Positions 25,403-35,339 of a stretch of 64,000 nt of DNA are shown here, in pieces. Below the pieces are notes generated by a model. It did no database searches and was not told where the DNA came from. It saw nothing but the letters and a program-made list of their open reading frames with translations. Position numbers and translations under genes: made by a program. The DNA lies in the NCBI RefSeq assembly GCF_003382565.3, contig NZ_CP086253.1:2976001-3040000 (forward strand), read 5' to 3'. The first letter of the stretch is position 1. The number at the start of each line of letters is the position of its first letter. The DNA is from Pectobacterium aquaticum. Its GTDB lineage: Bacteria; Pseudomonadota; Gammaproteobacteria; Enterobacterales; Enterobacteriaceae.

Positions 25403-28400
25403 ATGTTATGGCGTCATCTGTTCCGTAAGAAAGGCAACTACCCAGTGTGCTCTCGTAAAGAGATTTCTGACATACCATTGGGATATGTATTAGAAGCTCG
25501 CATGTTGTTTGATGGTGCCATTGCCGCTACCGCAGATCAGGCCAGTACCACGCAACATACCTCCCAGGACACGAATGCAGAGGCATCGGTGCATACCGAT
25601 AACACCGACAGTACAGCGGTGGCTATTGATAGTAATGTAATACAGCCCCACAAAGAGGTGGTTTTCATTGACACCTCGGTGGCTGATTACCAAACATTGG
25701 TAAACCAAGTGCCTTCTGGTGTAGATGTCGTATTGCTGGACAGCAGCAAAGACGGACTGACCCAGATGGCAGAGTGGGCACAAACCCACCACGGTTATGA
25801 TGCAATTCACATTATCAGCCATGGCAGTGAGGGGCAGGTTTCACTCGGAACACTGGCGTTAAACACGAATACCGCGTTAACAAGAGCCTCTGATTTAGCC
25901 ACTCTCGGTTCTGCCCTCACAGAGACAGGAGACATTCTGTTCTATGGATGTGATATTGGGTCACCCGGAGGATCCGCATTTATACAGCTGTTAAGTGATA
26001 CAACTGGCGCTGACATTGCGGCTTCTAACGATAACACCGGTGCTGCCGCGCTAGGCGGTGACTGGGTACTCGAAACATCAGTGGGTAGTATTCAGGCCGA
26101 TGTCCTGAGCGTATCCGATTACTCACACGTGCTCTCAACGGTAACATTTGTCGTAGATTCGCAAGAAGATACGGATGCAAATAATAATAATATGTTCGTG
26201 CGCACTATCGACGGGGCGAGTTTCACGTTTAAGGCTGGCTCAACAATCACAGGAAAGAGCGCGAGTTATCTCGATATTCAGGAAGATACAGACCCTAATT
26301 ACCAGATTTCCGGTGGTGGGATTGGGCCGGGGATCTATTCGCTATCCGACCGTAATGGCGGTAGTGGTATGGATTTCGAGATCTCGGTACAAAGTGGCTA
26401 TAGCTTTGATTTGACGGGATTCGAAACGCAACTTCGAACCGGTAATCTGACGATTTATTATGTTAAAGAGGGTGTCACCAATTCTTTCTCTCTTACTCCT
26501 GGCGCGGATTCATTTCATACCTACAGTGGCTTAACAACATTGAATGATGTGACGTCAGTGGTATTTACCTCGGATGACTTTGGCCTTTTTCAAAACATTA
26601 TTATCACCGATGTTAAAGCGATTACGCCAAAAGACTCGACCTCTACGCTAACCGCTGGCGCCGCTAGCGAGGCGACAACGTTTTCTACCACGGCGACGTC
26701 AGTGGGCAGCGCGACGTCACTGATGGATTTCACGATTACGGACACCGGTGATTCGGACGGGGCAGCCACTACCGTCAGCGAGTTATACGCAAACGTCAGT
26801 GGAAGTGCGACATCATCAGAACTGAGTAATATGACCTTTCTGCTCAGCGGCCCCGATGCCTCTAACGTGGTGGGCACGTACGACAGTAGTACTGGTAGAA
26901 TCACATTTTCTGGGCTGAATGTGTCGATTAGCGACGGCGGCCACGAAACCTATACCATCAAAGCCTATCTCAACGATAACGCCAGCAGTAACGACATCAC
27001 CGATCATCACACGGTAATACTGTCCATCAATGCCAGTAACGTGGCCACTGAGTCGGGAAGTTCCACCTTTACGGGTGCCCAGACCAGCGTGACCAACGGT
27101 AGCGGCGCCAGCATTGACGTCGTCGCCACCAAGTTGATTTATAACCAAGCACCCTCGACGTCGGTGGTCAGCGGAATTAATTTCACCAATCAGCCCGTGA
27201 TCTTCGCCGTTGACGATCGTGGCAATATTGATACTGATTTCAGCAGTTCGGTGACATTGAGCGAAAATGGTAGCGGCTCGCTGACCGGCACCACCCAGGT
27301 AACCGCCTCAAACGGTATTGCCACCTTTAGCGGAGTGAAGTACACCTCGGCCAGTGATGCCGATGCTAACTTCGTGCTGACGGCGGCGTCCGGTAGTCTC
27401 GCCAGCACCACATCAGCTGCCATTAATCCCGATGTGGTTGCCACAGGATTGGTCTTTTCCACGCAGCCAACACCAACTGTTATTCAAGACGGGCAGAGTA
27501 CGTCCTTCACCGTAACCCCCGTGGTACAGGCAGTCGATGCCAATGGCATGGTAGATCAGGATTACACCACCAATATCGTGCTCTCGGTGACTGACCCTAA
27601 CGACAGTGTCGTCGATGGAACGGTCAATAGCCTGACAGTCACCTCTGGCGATCAGGATGCCAGCGCTACGACGGTAACATTAACGCAGTCTGGCGGTATC
27701 GCCACTTACACGGGACTGATCATTCAGTACACCAACAGTGGCAGCGCCAATACACTGGCGTTGCGCGCAACCTCGGGCGCACTAACAGCGGTCAACAGTT
27801 CATCAATAACGTCAACCGTCAATACCGCCCCGGTATTCAGCAACCTGAACGGTGGTACGACCTATACCGAAAATGGCAGCGCGGTGGTGATGGATAACAA
27901 TGTCACCGTCGCCGATACCGAATTGGATGGCCTGAACAGTGGGCAGGGCAACTATAACGGTGCGTCGATCACTCTCGCCCGCAATGGTGGAGCCAGCAGT
28001 AACGATCTCTTCGGCAATAGCGGGCTGTTAGGCACGCTGACGCAAGGACAAAACTTCACCTACAACGGTACGACGGTGGGCAGTGTCACAACCAATTCCG
28101 CTGGCACGCTGACGCTGACGTTCAATAGCAGTGCCACCTCGGCGATGGTAGATGCGGTGCTGCAATCCCTGACCTATACCAACAGTTCTGACAATCCACC
28201 GACCAGCGTCACCCTGAACTGGACCTTTAATGACGGGTCGCTCAATAGCACGGGGACTAATCAGGCGGTGCTGGCCATCACGCCAGTCAACGATGCACCG
28301 ACCATCAGCACCCCGTCTGTCAGCAAAACTTTCAATGAAGATAGCGCCCAGAGCTTTAGCGCCGCCGATTTTGGTTTCAGTGATGTGGACAGCAGCGACA

Positions 28401-31400
28401 CGCTGCAATCCATTACCATCGTCACGGCACCGACCGCCGGTGAGCTGTTTATTGACGCCAATAGCGACGGTGTGCGCGGCGTCGGCGATACGTTGCTTGG
28501 CGATGGTGCGGTGGTCAGTGCGGCCGACATCAGCAAACTGACCTTCCACCCGGCGGCGAATGCCAACGGCGCGGGGTATGCCACCTTTACCTGGACGGTC
28601 AGCGATGGTACAGCATCGTCCACTGACATAGGGAGCATGACGCTCAATGTAACAGCGGTCAACGACGCACCGGTCATCAGCGACACCAATATCAGCAAAA
28701 CCTTCAATGAAGATACGGCCCAGACGTTCACTGCCTCAGACTTTGGTTTCAGTGATGTAGACACTGGCGACACACTGCAATCCATCACTATCGTCACCGG
28801 GCCGAGCGCCGGTGAGTTGTTTATTGACGCCAACAATGACGGGGTACGCGGTGGCGGCGATACCTTGCTTAGCAATGGCTCGGTGGTCAGCGCGGCTGAC
28901 ATCGGCAAACTGACCTTCCGCGCGACGGCAAATGCCAACGGCGTGGGTTATGCCACCTTCACCTGGAAGGTCAGTGATGGTACGGTGTTGTCCGGCAATA
29001 CCGGGACGATGACCCTCAACGTAACATCGGTTAACGATGCGCCGACGTTATCGAGCGGCATGACGGTAAACCTGGCCTCAACGACGGAGGATGTGACGTC
29101 ATCTGCCACTACGGTGTCGTCGTTGCTTAACGGCGCAGGCTATGGGGATGTCGATAGCGGGGCATCCGGCGGCATTGCGATTACTACCGCGGCAGGGAAT
29201 GGCGACTGGCAGTACTCCACGGATAATGGCGCTAACTGGTTTAGTATCGGGACAGTATCTGGCTCATCGGCGCTGCTGTTAGGCTCAACGGCGCAGCTTC
29301 GTTATGTACCGGACAGCGCCAATGGTGAAACGACCACGCTGAGCTTCAAGGCGTGGGATCAAACCAGTGGTAGCGCGACAGTTGGTGGCAGTAAAGGCCT
29401 AGCGGACACCTCGACATCTGGCGACAGCAGCGCATTCTCGACCAACAATGCACAAGTCTCATTGGTCGTCACCAGTGTGAATGATGCCCCCACTATCGAC
29501 AGTACAGTCAGTAGCCAAAGTGCAACCAAAGACGCCGTCTTCAGCTTCACCGTGCCAGTGGGTACTTTTGTCGATGTCGATAATGGCGACGTGTTGACAC
29601 TGAGCGCAACACAGTCAGATGGCTCGGCACTCCCGAGCTGGCTGAGCTTCAATCCCGCTACCAGAACCTTCTCAGGAACACCGGCTAACGCTGATATCGG
29701 TAATCTGACGATCAGAATAACGGCAACGGACAGCAGTAATGCATCGGTTAGCACCACCTTTGGGTTAACGGTCAACGACAATAACCACGCACCTGTGGTC
29801 GCCACCCCCCTCGCTGACCAGACTATCGCACAAGACGGCAGTCTCAGTTTTAGCGTTCCGACAGGCACATTTACCGACTCCGATGTGGGTGACACCTTAA
29901 CCCTCAGCGCTACGCTGGCGGACGGCTCTGCCCTGCCGAGTTGGCTCAGCTTTAGCTCGGCCACCGGCACCTTCTCTGGTACGCCGGGCAACAGTGATGT
30001 CGGCAGCCTGAGCATTAGGGTGACCGCCACCGACGGCAGCAATGCCGCGGTCAGCACCACCTTTGCACTGACCGTCAGCAATATCAATGATGCACCGGTG
30101 GCTTCCGGCAGCGTGTCGCCACAAAGCGTGGCGCAGGACAGCCCGCTGAATTTCACCCTGCCGGGCGGCCTGTTTACCGACTCCGATGTGGGCGATACCT
30201 TGACCCTCAGCGCCACGCTGGCGGACGGCTCTGCCCTGCCGAGTTGGCTCAGCTTTAGCTCGGCCACCGGCACCTTCTCTGGTACGCCGGGCAACAGTGA
30301 TGTCGGCAGCCTGAGCATTAGGGTGACCGCCACCGACGGCAGCAATGCCGCGGTCAGCACCACCTTTGCACTGACCGTCAGCAATATCAATGATGCACCG
30401 GTGGCTTCCGGCAGCGTGTCGCCACAAAGCGTGGCGCAGGACAGCCCGCTGAATTTCACCCTGCCGGGCGGCCTGTTTACCGACTCCGATGTGGGCGATA
30501 CCTTGACCCTCAGCGCCACGCTGGCGGACGGCTCTGCCCTGCCGAGCTGGCTCAGCTTTAACCCGGCCACCGGCACCTTCTCCGGTACGCCGAGCAACAG
30601 TGATGTCGGCAGCCTGAGTATCAGGGTGACGGCGAGCGATGGCGATGCCGCGGTCAGCACCACCTTTGCACTGACCGTCAGCAATATCAATGATGCACCG
30701 GTGGCTTCCGGCAGCGTGTCGCTACAAAGCGTGGCGCAGGACAGCCCGCTGAATTTCACCCTGCCGGGCGGCCTGTTTACCGACTCCGATGTGGGCGATA
30801 CCTTGACCCTCAGCGCCACGCTGGCGGACGGCTCTGCCCTGCCGAGTTGGCTCAGCTTTAGCTCGGCCACCGGCACCTTCTCTGGTACGCCGGGCAACAG
30901 TGATGTCGGCAGCCTGAGCATTAGGGTGACCGCCACCGACGGCAGCAATGCCGCGGCCAGCGCCACCTTTGCACTGACCGTCAGCAATATCAATGATGCA
31001 CCGGTGGTTTCCGGCAGCGTGGCACCACAAAGCGTGGCGCAGGACAGCCCGCTGAATTTCACCCTGCCGGGCGGCCTGTTTACCGACTCCGATGTGGGCG
31101 ATACCTTGACCCTCAGCGCCACGCTGGCGGACGGCTCGGCGCTGCCGAGCTGGCTCAGCTTTAACCCGGCCACCGGCACCTTCTCCGGCACGCCAGCTAA
31201 CGGCGATGTCGGCAGCCTGAGTATCAGGGTGACGGCGAGCGATGGCGATGCAGCGGTCAGCACCACCTTTGCACTGACCGTCAGCAATATCAATGATGCA
31301 CCGGTGGCTTCCGGCAGCGTGTCGCCACAAAGCGTGGCGCAGGACAGCCCGCTGAATTTCACCCTGCCGGGCGGCCTGTTTACCGACTCCGATGTGGGCG

Positions 31401-33742
31401 ATACCTTAACCCTCAGCGCCACGCTGGCGGACGGCTCTGCCCTGCCGAGCTGGCTCAGCTTTAACCCGGCCACCGGCACCTTCTCCGGCACGCCAGCTAA
31501 CGGCGATGTCGGCAGCCTGAGTATCAGGGTGACCGCCACCGACGGCAGCAATGCCGCGGCCAGCGCCACCTTTGCACTGACCGTCAGCAATATCAATGAT
31601 GCACCGGTGGCTTCCGGCAGCGTGTCGCTACAAAGTGTGGCGCAGGGCAGCCCGCTGAATTTCACCCTGCCGGGCGGCCTGTTTACCGACTCCGATGTGG
31701 GCGATACCTTAACCCTCAGCGCCACGCTGGCGGACGGCTCGGCGCTGCCGAGCTGGCTCAGCTTTAACCCGGCCACCGGCACCTTCTCCGGCACGCCAGC
31801 TAACGGCGATGTCGGCAGCCTGAGTATCAGGGTGACCGCCACCGACGGCAGCAATGCCGCGGCCAGCGCCACCTTTGCACTGACCGTCAGCAATATCAAT
31901 GATGCACCGGTGGTTTCCGGCAGCGTGGCACCACAAAGCGTGGCGCAGGACAGCCCGCTGAATTTCACCCTGCCGGGCGGCCTGTTTACCGACTCCGATG
32001 TGGGCGATACCTTGACCCTCAGCGCCACGCTGGCGGACGGCTCGGCGCTGCCGAGCTGGCTCAGCTTTAACCCGGCCACCGGCACCTTCTCCGGCACGCC
32101 AGCTAACGGCGATGTCGGCAATCTGAGCATTAGGGTGACCGCCACCGACGGCAGCAATGCCGCGGCCAGCGCCACCTTTGCACTGACCGTCAGCAATATC
32201 AATGATGCACCGGTGGCTTCCGGCAGCGTGTCGCTACAAAGTGTGGCGCAGGGCAGCCCGCTGAATTTCACCCTGCCGGGCGGCCTGTTTACCGACTCCG
32301 ATGTGGGCGATACCTTAACCCTCAGCGCCACGCTGGCGGACGGCTCTGCCCTGCCGAGCTGGCTCAGCTTTAACCCGGCCACCGGCACCTTCTCCGGCAC
32401 GCCAGCTAACGGCGATGTCGGCAGCCTGAGTATCAGGGTGACCGCCACCGACGGCAGCAATGCCGCGGCCAGCGCCACCTTTGCACTGACCGTCAGCAAT
32501 ATCAATGATGCACCGGTGGTTTCCGGCAGCGTGGCACCACAAAGCGTGGCGCAGGACAGCCCGCTGAATTTCACCCTGCCGGGCGGCCTGTTTACCGACT
32601 CCGATGTGGGCGATACCTTGACCCTCAGCGCCACGCTGGCGGACGGCTCTGCCCTGCCGAGCTGGCTCAGCTTTAACCCGGCCACCGGCACCTTCTCCGG
32701 CACGCCAGCTAACGGCGATGTCGGCAATCTGAGCATTAGGGTGACCGCCACCGACGGCAGCAATGCCGCGGCCAGCGCCACCTTTGCACTGACCGTCAGC
32801 AATATCAATGATGCACCGGTGGTTTCCGGCAGCGTGGCACCACAAAGCGTGGCGCAGGACAGCCCGCTGAATTTCACCCTGCCGGGCGGCCTGTTTACCG
32901 ACTCCGATGTGGGCGATACCTTGACCCTCAGCGCCACGCTGGCGGACGGCTCTGCCCTGCCGAGCTGGCTCAGCTTTAACCCGGCCACCGGCACCTTCTC
33001 CGGCACGCCAGCTAACGGCGATGTCGGCAATCTGAGCATTAGGGTGACCGCCACCGACGGCAGCAATGCCGCGGTCAGCACCACATTCAGCATGTCGGTT
33101 ACCCCTGCTGCCGTAAACGGTGGCGATCCTGAATTCAGACTGGGGAGTAATGATCAAACACCTATAATGTCACCGACGAATTCGGTGACGATAACTTTGG
33201 GCCAGTCACAGAATACCCCCATTACGCTGGGTAGCATATTCTCTCAAGCGTCACTTCCAGGGTTTGATGCCAACAGAACGACCAATACATCAACGGTAAC
33301 ATCAACGCTTTTTCAGTCTCCTGTAAATCAACCCCAAGCAGGCGCAATGCCCATGGGCCAGATAGCGAATACGTTTGCGCCGGGAAGCCTTGATGTGGGG
33401 ACGACAAGCCGGTTTGATAGCTCACTTGGCGCGTTCCCCAGCTTTAATAACGGCGGGGCGTTAGGGGGAAATTCTACCTTATCGGGTGTGTTCTCTGGCA
33501 TGAATCTTCCATCGATTACGCCGATGGAAGTGTTCTCCCGCGGAAGTTGGCAAGGGGTTAACGTTGATAACAACAGTCGCACCCCACTGACATCACTACC
33601 GGATGCAACTGCCATGGAATTTGCACCTAACTTAGAACAGCAGTTACAAAGCATTGGCAATTTGAAATTACAACGACTGGCGGTTATCGAACAGGCGTTG
33701 CTTGATATGGATAAACACAGCATTGAGGCAGAACGTTCATGA
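25403..33742 (+). CDS. Giant DUF4347 / cadherin-like repeat surface protein (putative adhesin)
   Basis: 2779 aa from the ATG at 25403 (GGGG 7-10 nt upstream). The frame is open to a TTG at 25349, which would add 18 residues. There is no Sec signal; the N-terminus ends in LEARMLFDGA, a variant of the LEPR-x-LL motif found at the start of large exported repeat proteins. Residues about 85-245 are DUF4347, with HIISHGSEGQVSLG and ILFYGCDIG as its core. A beta-rich region and Ig-like blocks follow. Then come two cadherin-like modules with Asp-rich DANSDG / DANNDG loops (calcium-like), and about twelve 100-101-aa CADG-type repeats (29495-33124). A 200-aa unique C-terminus follows, without RTX nonapeptides. 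It overlaps the TolC-like gene by 4 bp. Confidence 0.8.
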   Translation: MLWRHLFRKKGNYPVCSRKEISDIPLGYVLEARMLFDGAIAATADQASTTQHTSQDTNAEASVHTDNTDSTAVAIDSNVIQPHKEVVFIDTSVADYQTLVNQVPSGVDVVLLDSSKDGLTQMAEWAQTHHGYDAIHIISHGSEGQVSLGTLALNTNTALTRASDLATLGSALTETGDILFYGCDIGSPGGSAFIQLLSDTTGADIAASNDNTGAAALGGDWVLETSVGSIQADVLSVSDYSHVLSTVTFVVDSQEDTDANNNNMFVRTIDGASFTFKAGSTITGKSASYLDIQEDTDPNYQISGGGIGPGIYSLSDRNGGSGMDFEISVQSGYSFDLTGFETQLRTGNLTIYYVKEGVTNSFSLTPGADSFHTYSGLTTLNDVTSVVFTSDDFGLFQNIIITDVKAITPKDSTSTLTAGAASEATTFSTTATSVGSATSLMDFTITDTGDSDGAATTVSELYANVSGSATSSELSNMTFLLSGPDASNVVGTYDSSTGRITFSGLNVSISDGGHETYTIKAYLNDNASSNDITDHHTVILSINASNVATESGSSTFTGAQTSVTNGSGASIDVVATKLIYNQAPSTSVVSGINFTNQPVIFAVDDRGNIDTDFSSSVTLSENGSGSLTGTTQVTASNGIATFSGVKYTSASDADANFVLTAASGSLASTTSAAINPDVVATGLVFSTQPTPTVIQDGQSTSFTVTPVVQAVDANGMVDQDYTTNIVLSVTDPNDSVVDGTVNSLTVTSGDQDASATTVTLTQSGGIATYTGLIIQYTNSGSANTLALRATSGALTAVNSSSITSTVNTAPVFSNLNGGTTYTENGSAVVMDNNVTVADTELDGLNSGQGNYNGASITLARNGGASSNDLFGNSGLLGTLTQGQNFTYNGTTVGSVTTNSAGTLTLTFNSSATSAMVDAVLQSLTYTNSSDNPPTSVTLNWTFNDGSLNSTGTNQAVLAITPVNDAPTISTPSVSKTFNEDSAQSFSAADFGFSDVDSSDTLQSITIVTAPTAGELFIDANSDGVRGVGDTLLGDGAVVSAADISKLTFHPAANANGAGYATFTWTVSDGTASSTDIGSMTLNVTAVNDAPVISDTNISKTFNEDTAQTFTASDFGFSDVDTGDTLQSITIVTGPSAGELFIDANNDGVRGGGDTLLSNGSVVSAADIGKLTFRATANANGVGYATFTWKVSDGTVLSGNTGTMTLNVTSVNDAPTLSSGMTVNLASTTEDVTSSATTVSSLLNGAGYGDVDSGASGGIAITTAAGNGDWQYSTDNGANWFSIGTVSGSSALLLGSTAQLRYVPDSANGETTTLSFKAWDQTSGSATVGGSKGLADTSTSGDSSAFSTNNAQVSLVVTSVNDAPTIDSTVSSQSATKDAVFSFTVPVGTFVDVDNGDVLTLSATQSDGSALPSWLSFNPATRTFSGTPANADIGNLTIRITATDSSNASVSTTFGLTVNDNNHAPVVATPLADQTIAQDGSLSFSVPTGTFTDSDVGDTLTLSATLADGSALPSWLSFSSATGTFSGTPGNSDVGSLSIRVTATDGSNAAVSTTFALTVSNINDAPVASGSVSPQSVAQDSPLNFTLPGGLFTDSDVGDTLTLSATLADGSALPSWLSFSSATGTFSGTPGNSDVGSLSIRVTATDGSNAAVSTTFALTVSNINDAPVASGSVSPQSVAQDSPLNFTLPGGLFTDSDVGDTLTLSATLADGSALPSWLSFNPATGTFSGTPSNSDVGSLSIRVTASDGDAAVSTTFALTVSNINDAPVASGSVSLQSVAQDSPLNFTLPGGLFTDSDVGDTLTLSATLADGSALPSWLSFSSATGTFSGTPGNSDVGSLSIRVTATDGSNAAASATFALTVSNINDAPVVSGSVAPQSVAQDSPLNFTLPGGLFTDSDVGDTLTLSATLADGSALPSWLSFNPATGTFSGTPANGDVGSLSIRVTASDGDAAVSTTFALTVSNINDAPVASGSVSPQSVAQDSPLNFTLPGGLFTDSDVGDTLTLSATLADGSALPSWLSFNPATGTFSGTPANGDVGSLSIRVTATDGSNAAASATFALTVSNINDAPVASGSVSLQSVAQGSPLNFTLPGGLFTDSDVGDTLTLSATLADGSALPSWLSFNPATGTFSGTPANGDVGSLSIRVTATDGSNAAASATFALTVSNINDAPVVSGSVAPQSVAQDSPLNFTLPGGLFTDSDVGDTLTLSATLADGSALPSWLSFNPATGTFSGTPANGDVGNLSIRVTATDGSNAAASATFALTVSNINDAPVASGSVSLQSVAQGSPLNFTLPGGLFTDSDVGDTLTLSATLADGSALPSWLSFNPATGTFSGTPANGDVGSLSIRVTATDGSNAAASATFALTVSNINDAPVVSGSVAPQSVAQDSPLNFTLPGGLFTDSDVGDTLTLSATLADGSALPSWLSFNPATGTFSGTPANGDVGNLSIRVTATDGSNAAASATFALTVSNINDAPVVSGSVAPQSVAQDSPLNFTLPGGLFTDSDVGDTLTLSATLADGSALPSWLSFNPATGTFSGTPANGDVGNLSIRVTATDGSNAAVSTTFSMSVTPAAVNGGDPEFRLGSNDQTPIMSPTNSVTITLGQSQNTPITLGSIFSQASLPGFDANRTTNTSTVTSTLFQSPVNQPQAGAMPMGQIANTFAPGSLDVGTTSRFDSSLGAFPSFNNGGALGGNSTLSGVFSGMNLPSITPMEVFSRGSWQGVNVDNNSRTPLTSLPDATAMEFAPNLEQQLQSIGNLKLQRLAVIEQALLDMDKHSIEAERS
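29495..33124 (+). repeat. Tandem array of twelve 300-303 bp coding repeats
   Basis: Two divergent units (about 29495 and 29798) precede ten near-identical ones starting at 30101, 30404, 30704, 31007, 31307, 31610, 31913, 32216, 32519 and 32822. Each encodes a cadherin/dystroglycan-like (CADG, He_PIG) domain with the core DSDVGDTLTLSATLADGSAL and LPSWLSF. Units are 101 aa, or 100 aa where DGSNAA is replaced by DGDAA. Variant segments (SSATGTFSGTPGNSD or NPATGTFSGTPANGD; SPQ, SLQ or APQ) are shuffled between units. Confidence 0.92.
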
Positions 33743-35301
33743 GTACAACAATAATGACAGCAGCAAACGAGGTTAGAAAGCATGGGGGGATCGTGTCCAA
33801 AGGGCGAAAATTGTTCAGTCTTAGCCTGATCATGGTGACAATCAGCGGCTGTGCCGTCACCACTGACCCGATTTCGAAGCAACAAAGCACTCAGCGAGCC
33901 CAGCAAGACAGAGTGGTGATGTTCAGTCAGCAGGAGCCGGTAAGCACATCGATTACGCTCTACGATGCCATGGCCAGGGCACTCAAGTACAACCTGGAAG
34001 CTCGGCTGAAGGTCATGGAGCAGGCACTGTCACAGCAACAGTTGGAGCTGGCACGCTATGACATGCTACCGCGTGTTGCGATGTCTGCCGGTTACGTTGG
34101 GCGTAACAATGCCAGTGAATCCCGTAGCCGCAATATTTTTAGCGGTAAAGAGTCCGTGGAGCCTTCAACGTCATTAGATCGCGATCGTAACGTTGCCGAT
34201 CTCACCATGGTGTGGAACGTGCTCGATTTCGGGGTGAGCTATGTCACCGCCAAACAGCGTGCCGACCAACGCTGGATTGCCGATGAACGCAAACGCAAAG
34301 TGGTACACACCATCCTTCAGGATGTACGCTCAGCCTATTGGCGTGCTGTCACCGCTGAACGACTGTTAGGGCACATTGATGATTTACTTGCGCGCGTCAA
34401 TCAAGCGCGAGAAGCCAGTGAACGCATGACAACACAGCAAATTGGCGACCCGGTAGAAGTACTGAGCTACCGCAGAGCGCTAATTGAAGCGACTCGGCAG
34501 TTAGAAGAGCAGCGTCGTGCGTTATCATTAGCAAAAACCGAATTGGCTGCGCTAATGAATATGCCCTTGGATACACCTTATACGCTGGCATTGCCAGACA
34601 GTAAGGAAATGGCCGTTCCCCAGCTAACGATGGATATGAAAACACTCGAACTGAGTGCATTGACCCATCGCCCTGAACTCAAGGAGCAGGATTATCAAGC
34701 ACGTATCCACGCGGCGGAAACCCGCAAGTCACTGCTGCGTATGTTACCTGGTGTTGAGATTAGCGCTGGCGGCCACTATGACAGCAACTCCTTTCTCATC
34801 AATAACAGTTGGGTAGACGTAGGGGTAAAAGCGACCTGGAATCTGTTTAACGTGATATCTGGCCCAGCCGCCTACAAAACGGCACAAGCAAACGAATCTG
34901 TCTCAGAAGTACAACGCCAAGCCATGTCATTGGCGATCATGGCACAGCTGTATATTGCGCGGGCCAACTTCAGTGAAGCCCAGAGACAGTACAAAACCAG
35001 CACCGAACTGCATGAACTTGACGGTCAGATTGTCGAACAGTTACGAAACCGCTACAAGGCACACGGCATCGGTGAGTTACAACTGATACAAGGTGAGCTT
35101 AATGCACTCAACGCCAACCTGCGTCAGGATTTAGCGTATGCTGAGTTGCGTAATACCTACGGTCAGATCCTTTCAACCGTGGGGTTCGACCTGTTACCCA
35201 AAACATTACCTACAAATAATCTGGCTGATATCAGTAAGGCGTTACGTCAGTCTGAAATGAATTGGCAGCAGGGTAACATCACTACATTGCAATCTTTCTG
35301 A
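33739..35301 (+). CDS. TolC-family outer-membrane factor, lipoprotein type
   Basis: 520 aa. The lipobox TISGC places the acylated Cys at residue 38 after a hydrophobic stretch (LFSLSLIMV). A GTG at codon 19 (33793) would give a more typical 20-residue lipoprotein signal, so the true start is uncertain; the ATG at 33739 overlaps the giant gene stop (ATGA). The mature protein has the two OEP repeats of TolC-like channels with long helices (about 75-290 and 300-500). It should form the outer-membrane exit duct for the adaptors encoded at 19740-23958 and so carry the giant protein or the collar protein to the surface. Confidence 0.82.
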   Translation: MSTTIMTAANEVRKHGGIVSKGRKLFSLSLIMVTISGCAVTTDPISKQQSTQRAQQDRVVMFSQQEPVSTSITLYDAMARALKYNLEARLKVMEQALSQQQLELARYDMLPRVAMSAGYVGRNNASESRSRNIFSGKESVEPSTSLDRDRNVADLTMVWNVLDFGVSYVTAKQRADQRWIADERKRKVVHTILQDVRSAYWRAVTAERLLGHIDDLLARVNQAREASERMTTQQIGDPVEVLSYRRALIEATRQLEEQRRALSLAKTELAALMNMPLDTPYTLALPDSKEMAVPQLTMDMKTLELSALTHRPELKEQDYQARIHAAETRKSLLRMLPGVEISAGGHYDSNSFLINNSWVDVGVKATWNLFNVISGPAAYKTAQANESVSEVQRQAMSLAIMAQLYIARANFSEAQRQYKTSTELHELDGQIVEQLRNRYKAHGIGELQLIQGELNALNANLRQDLAYAELRNTYGQILSTVGFDLLPKTLPTNNLADISKALRQSEMNWQQGNITTLQSF

Positions 35302-35339
35302 TGGGGTTATGCTTTCACTGGCATAAGTAAAGCAGAAGA

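Noticed and set aside
29359..33093. A 1244-codon open frame on the minus strand, plus several shorter ones, opposite the giant protein
   Set aside because: It exactly shadows the tandem repeats, translates as low-complexity copies of one another, and has no ribosome binding site or family match. An open antisense frame repeats because the coding repeat does.
29495..33124. Tandem repeats considered as a CRISPR array
   Set aside because: Units are 300-303 bp, contiguous, in frame and fully coding, with no short repeat-spacer pattern.
33739..35301. TolC-like gene considered as part of an RND multidrug operon
   Set aside because: No RND pump is present, and its start overlaps the giant protein gene, so it belongs to the export cluster.
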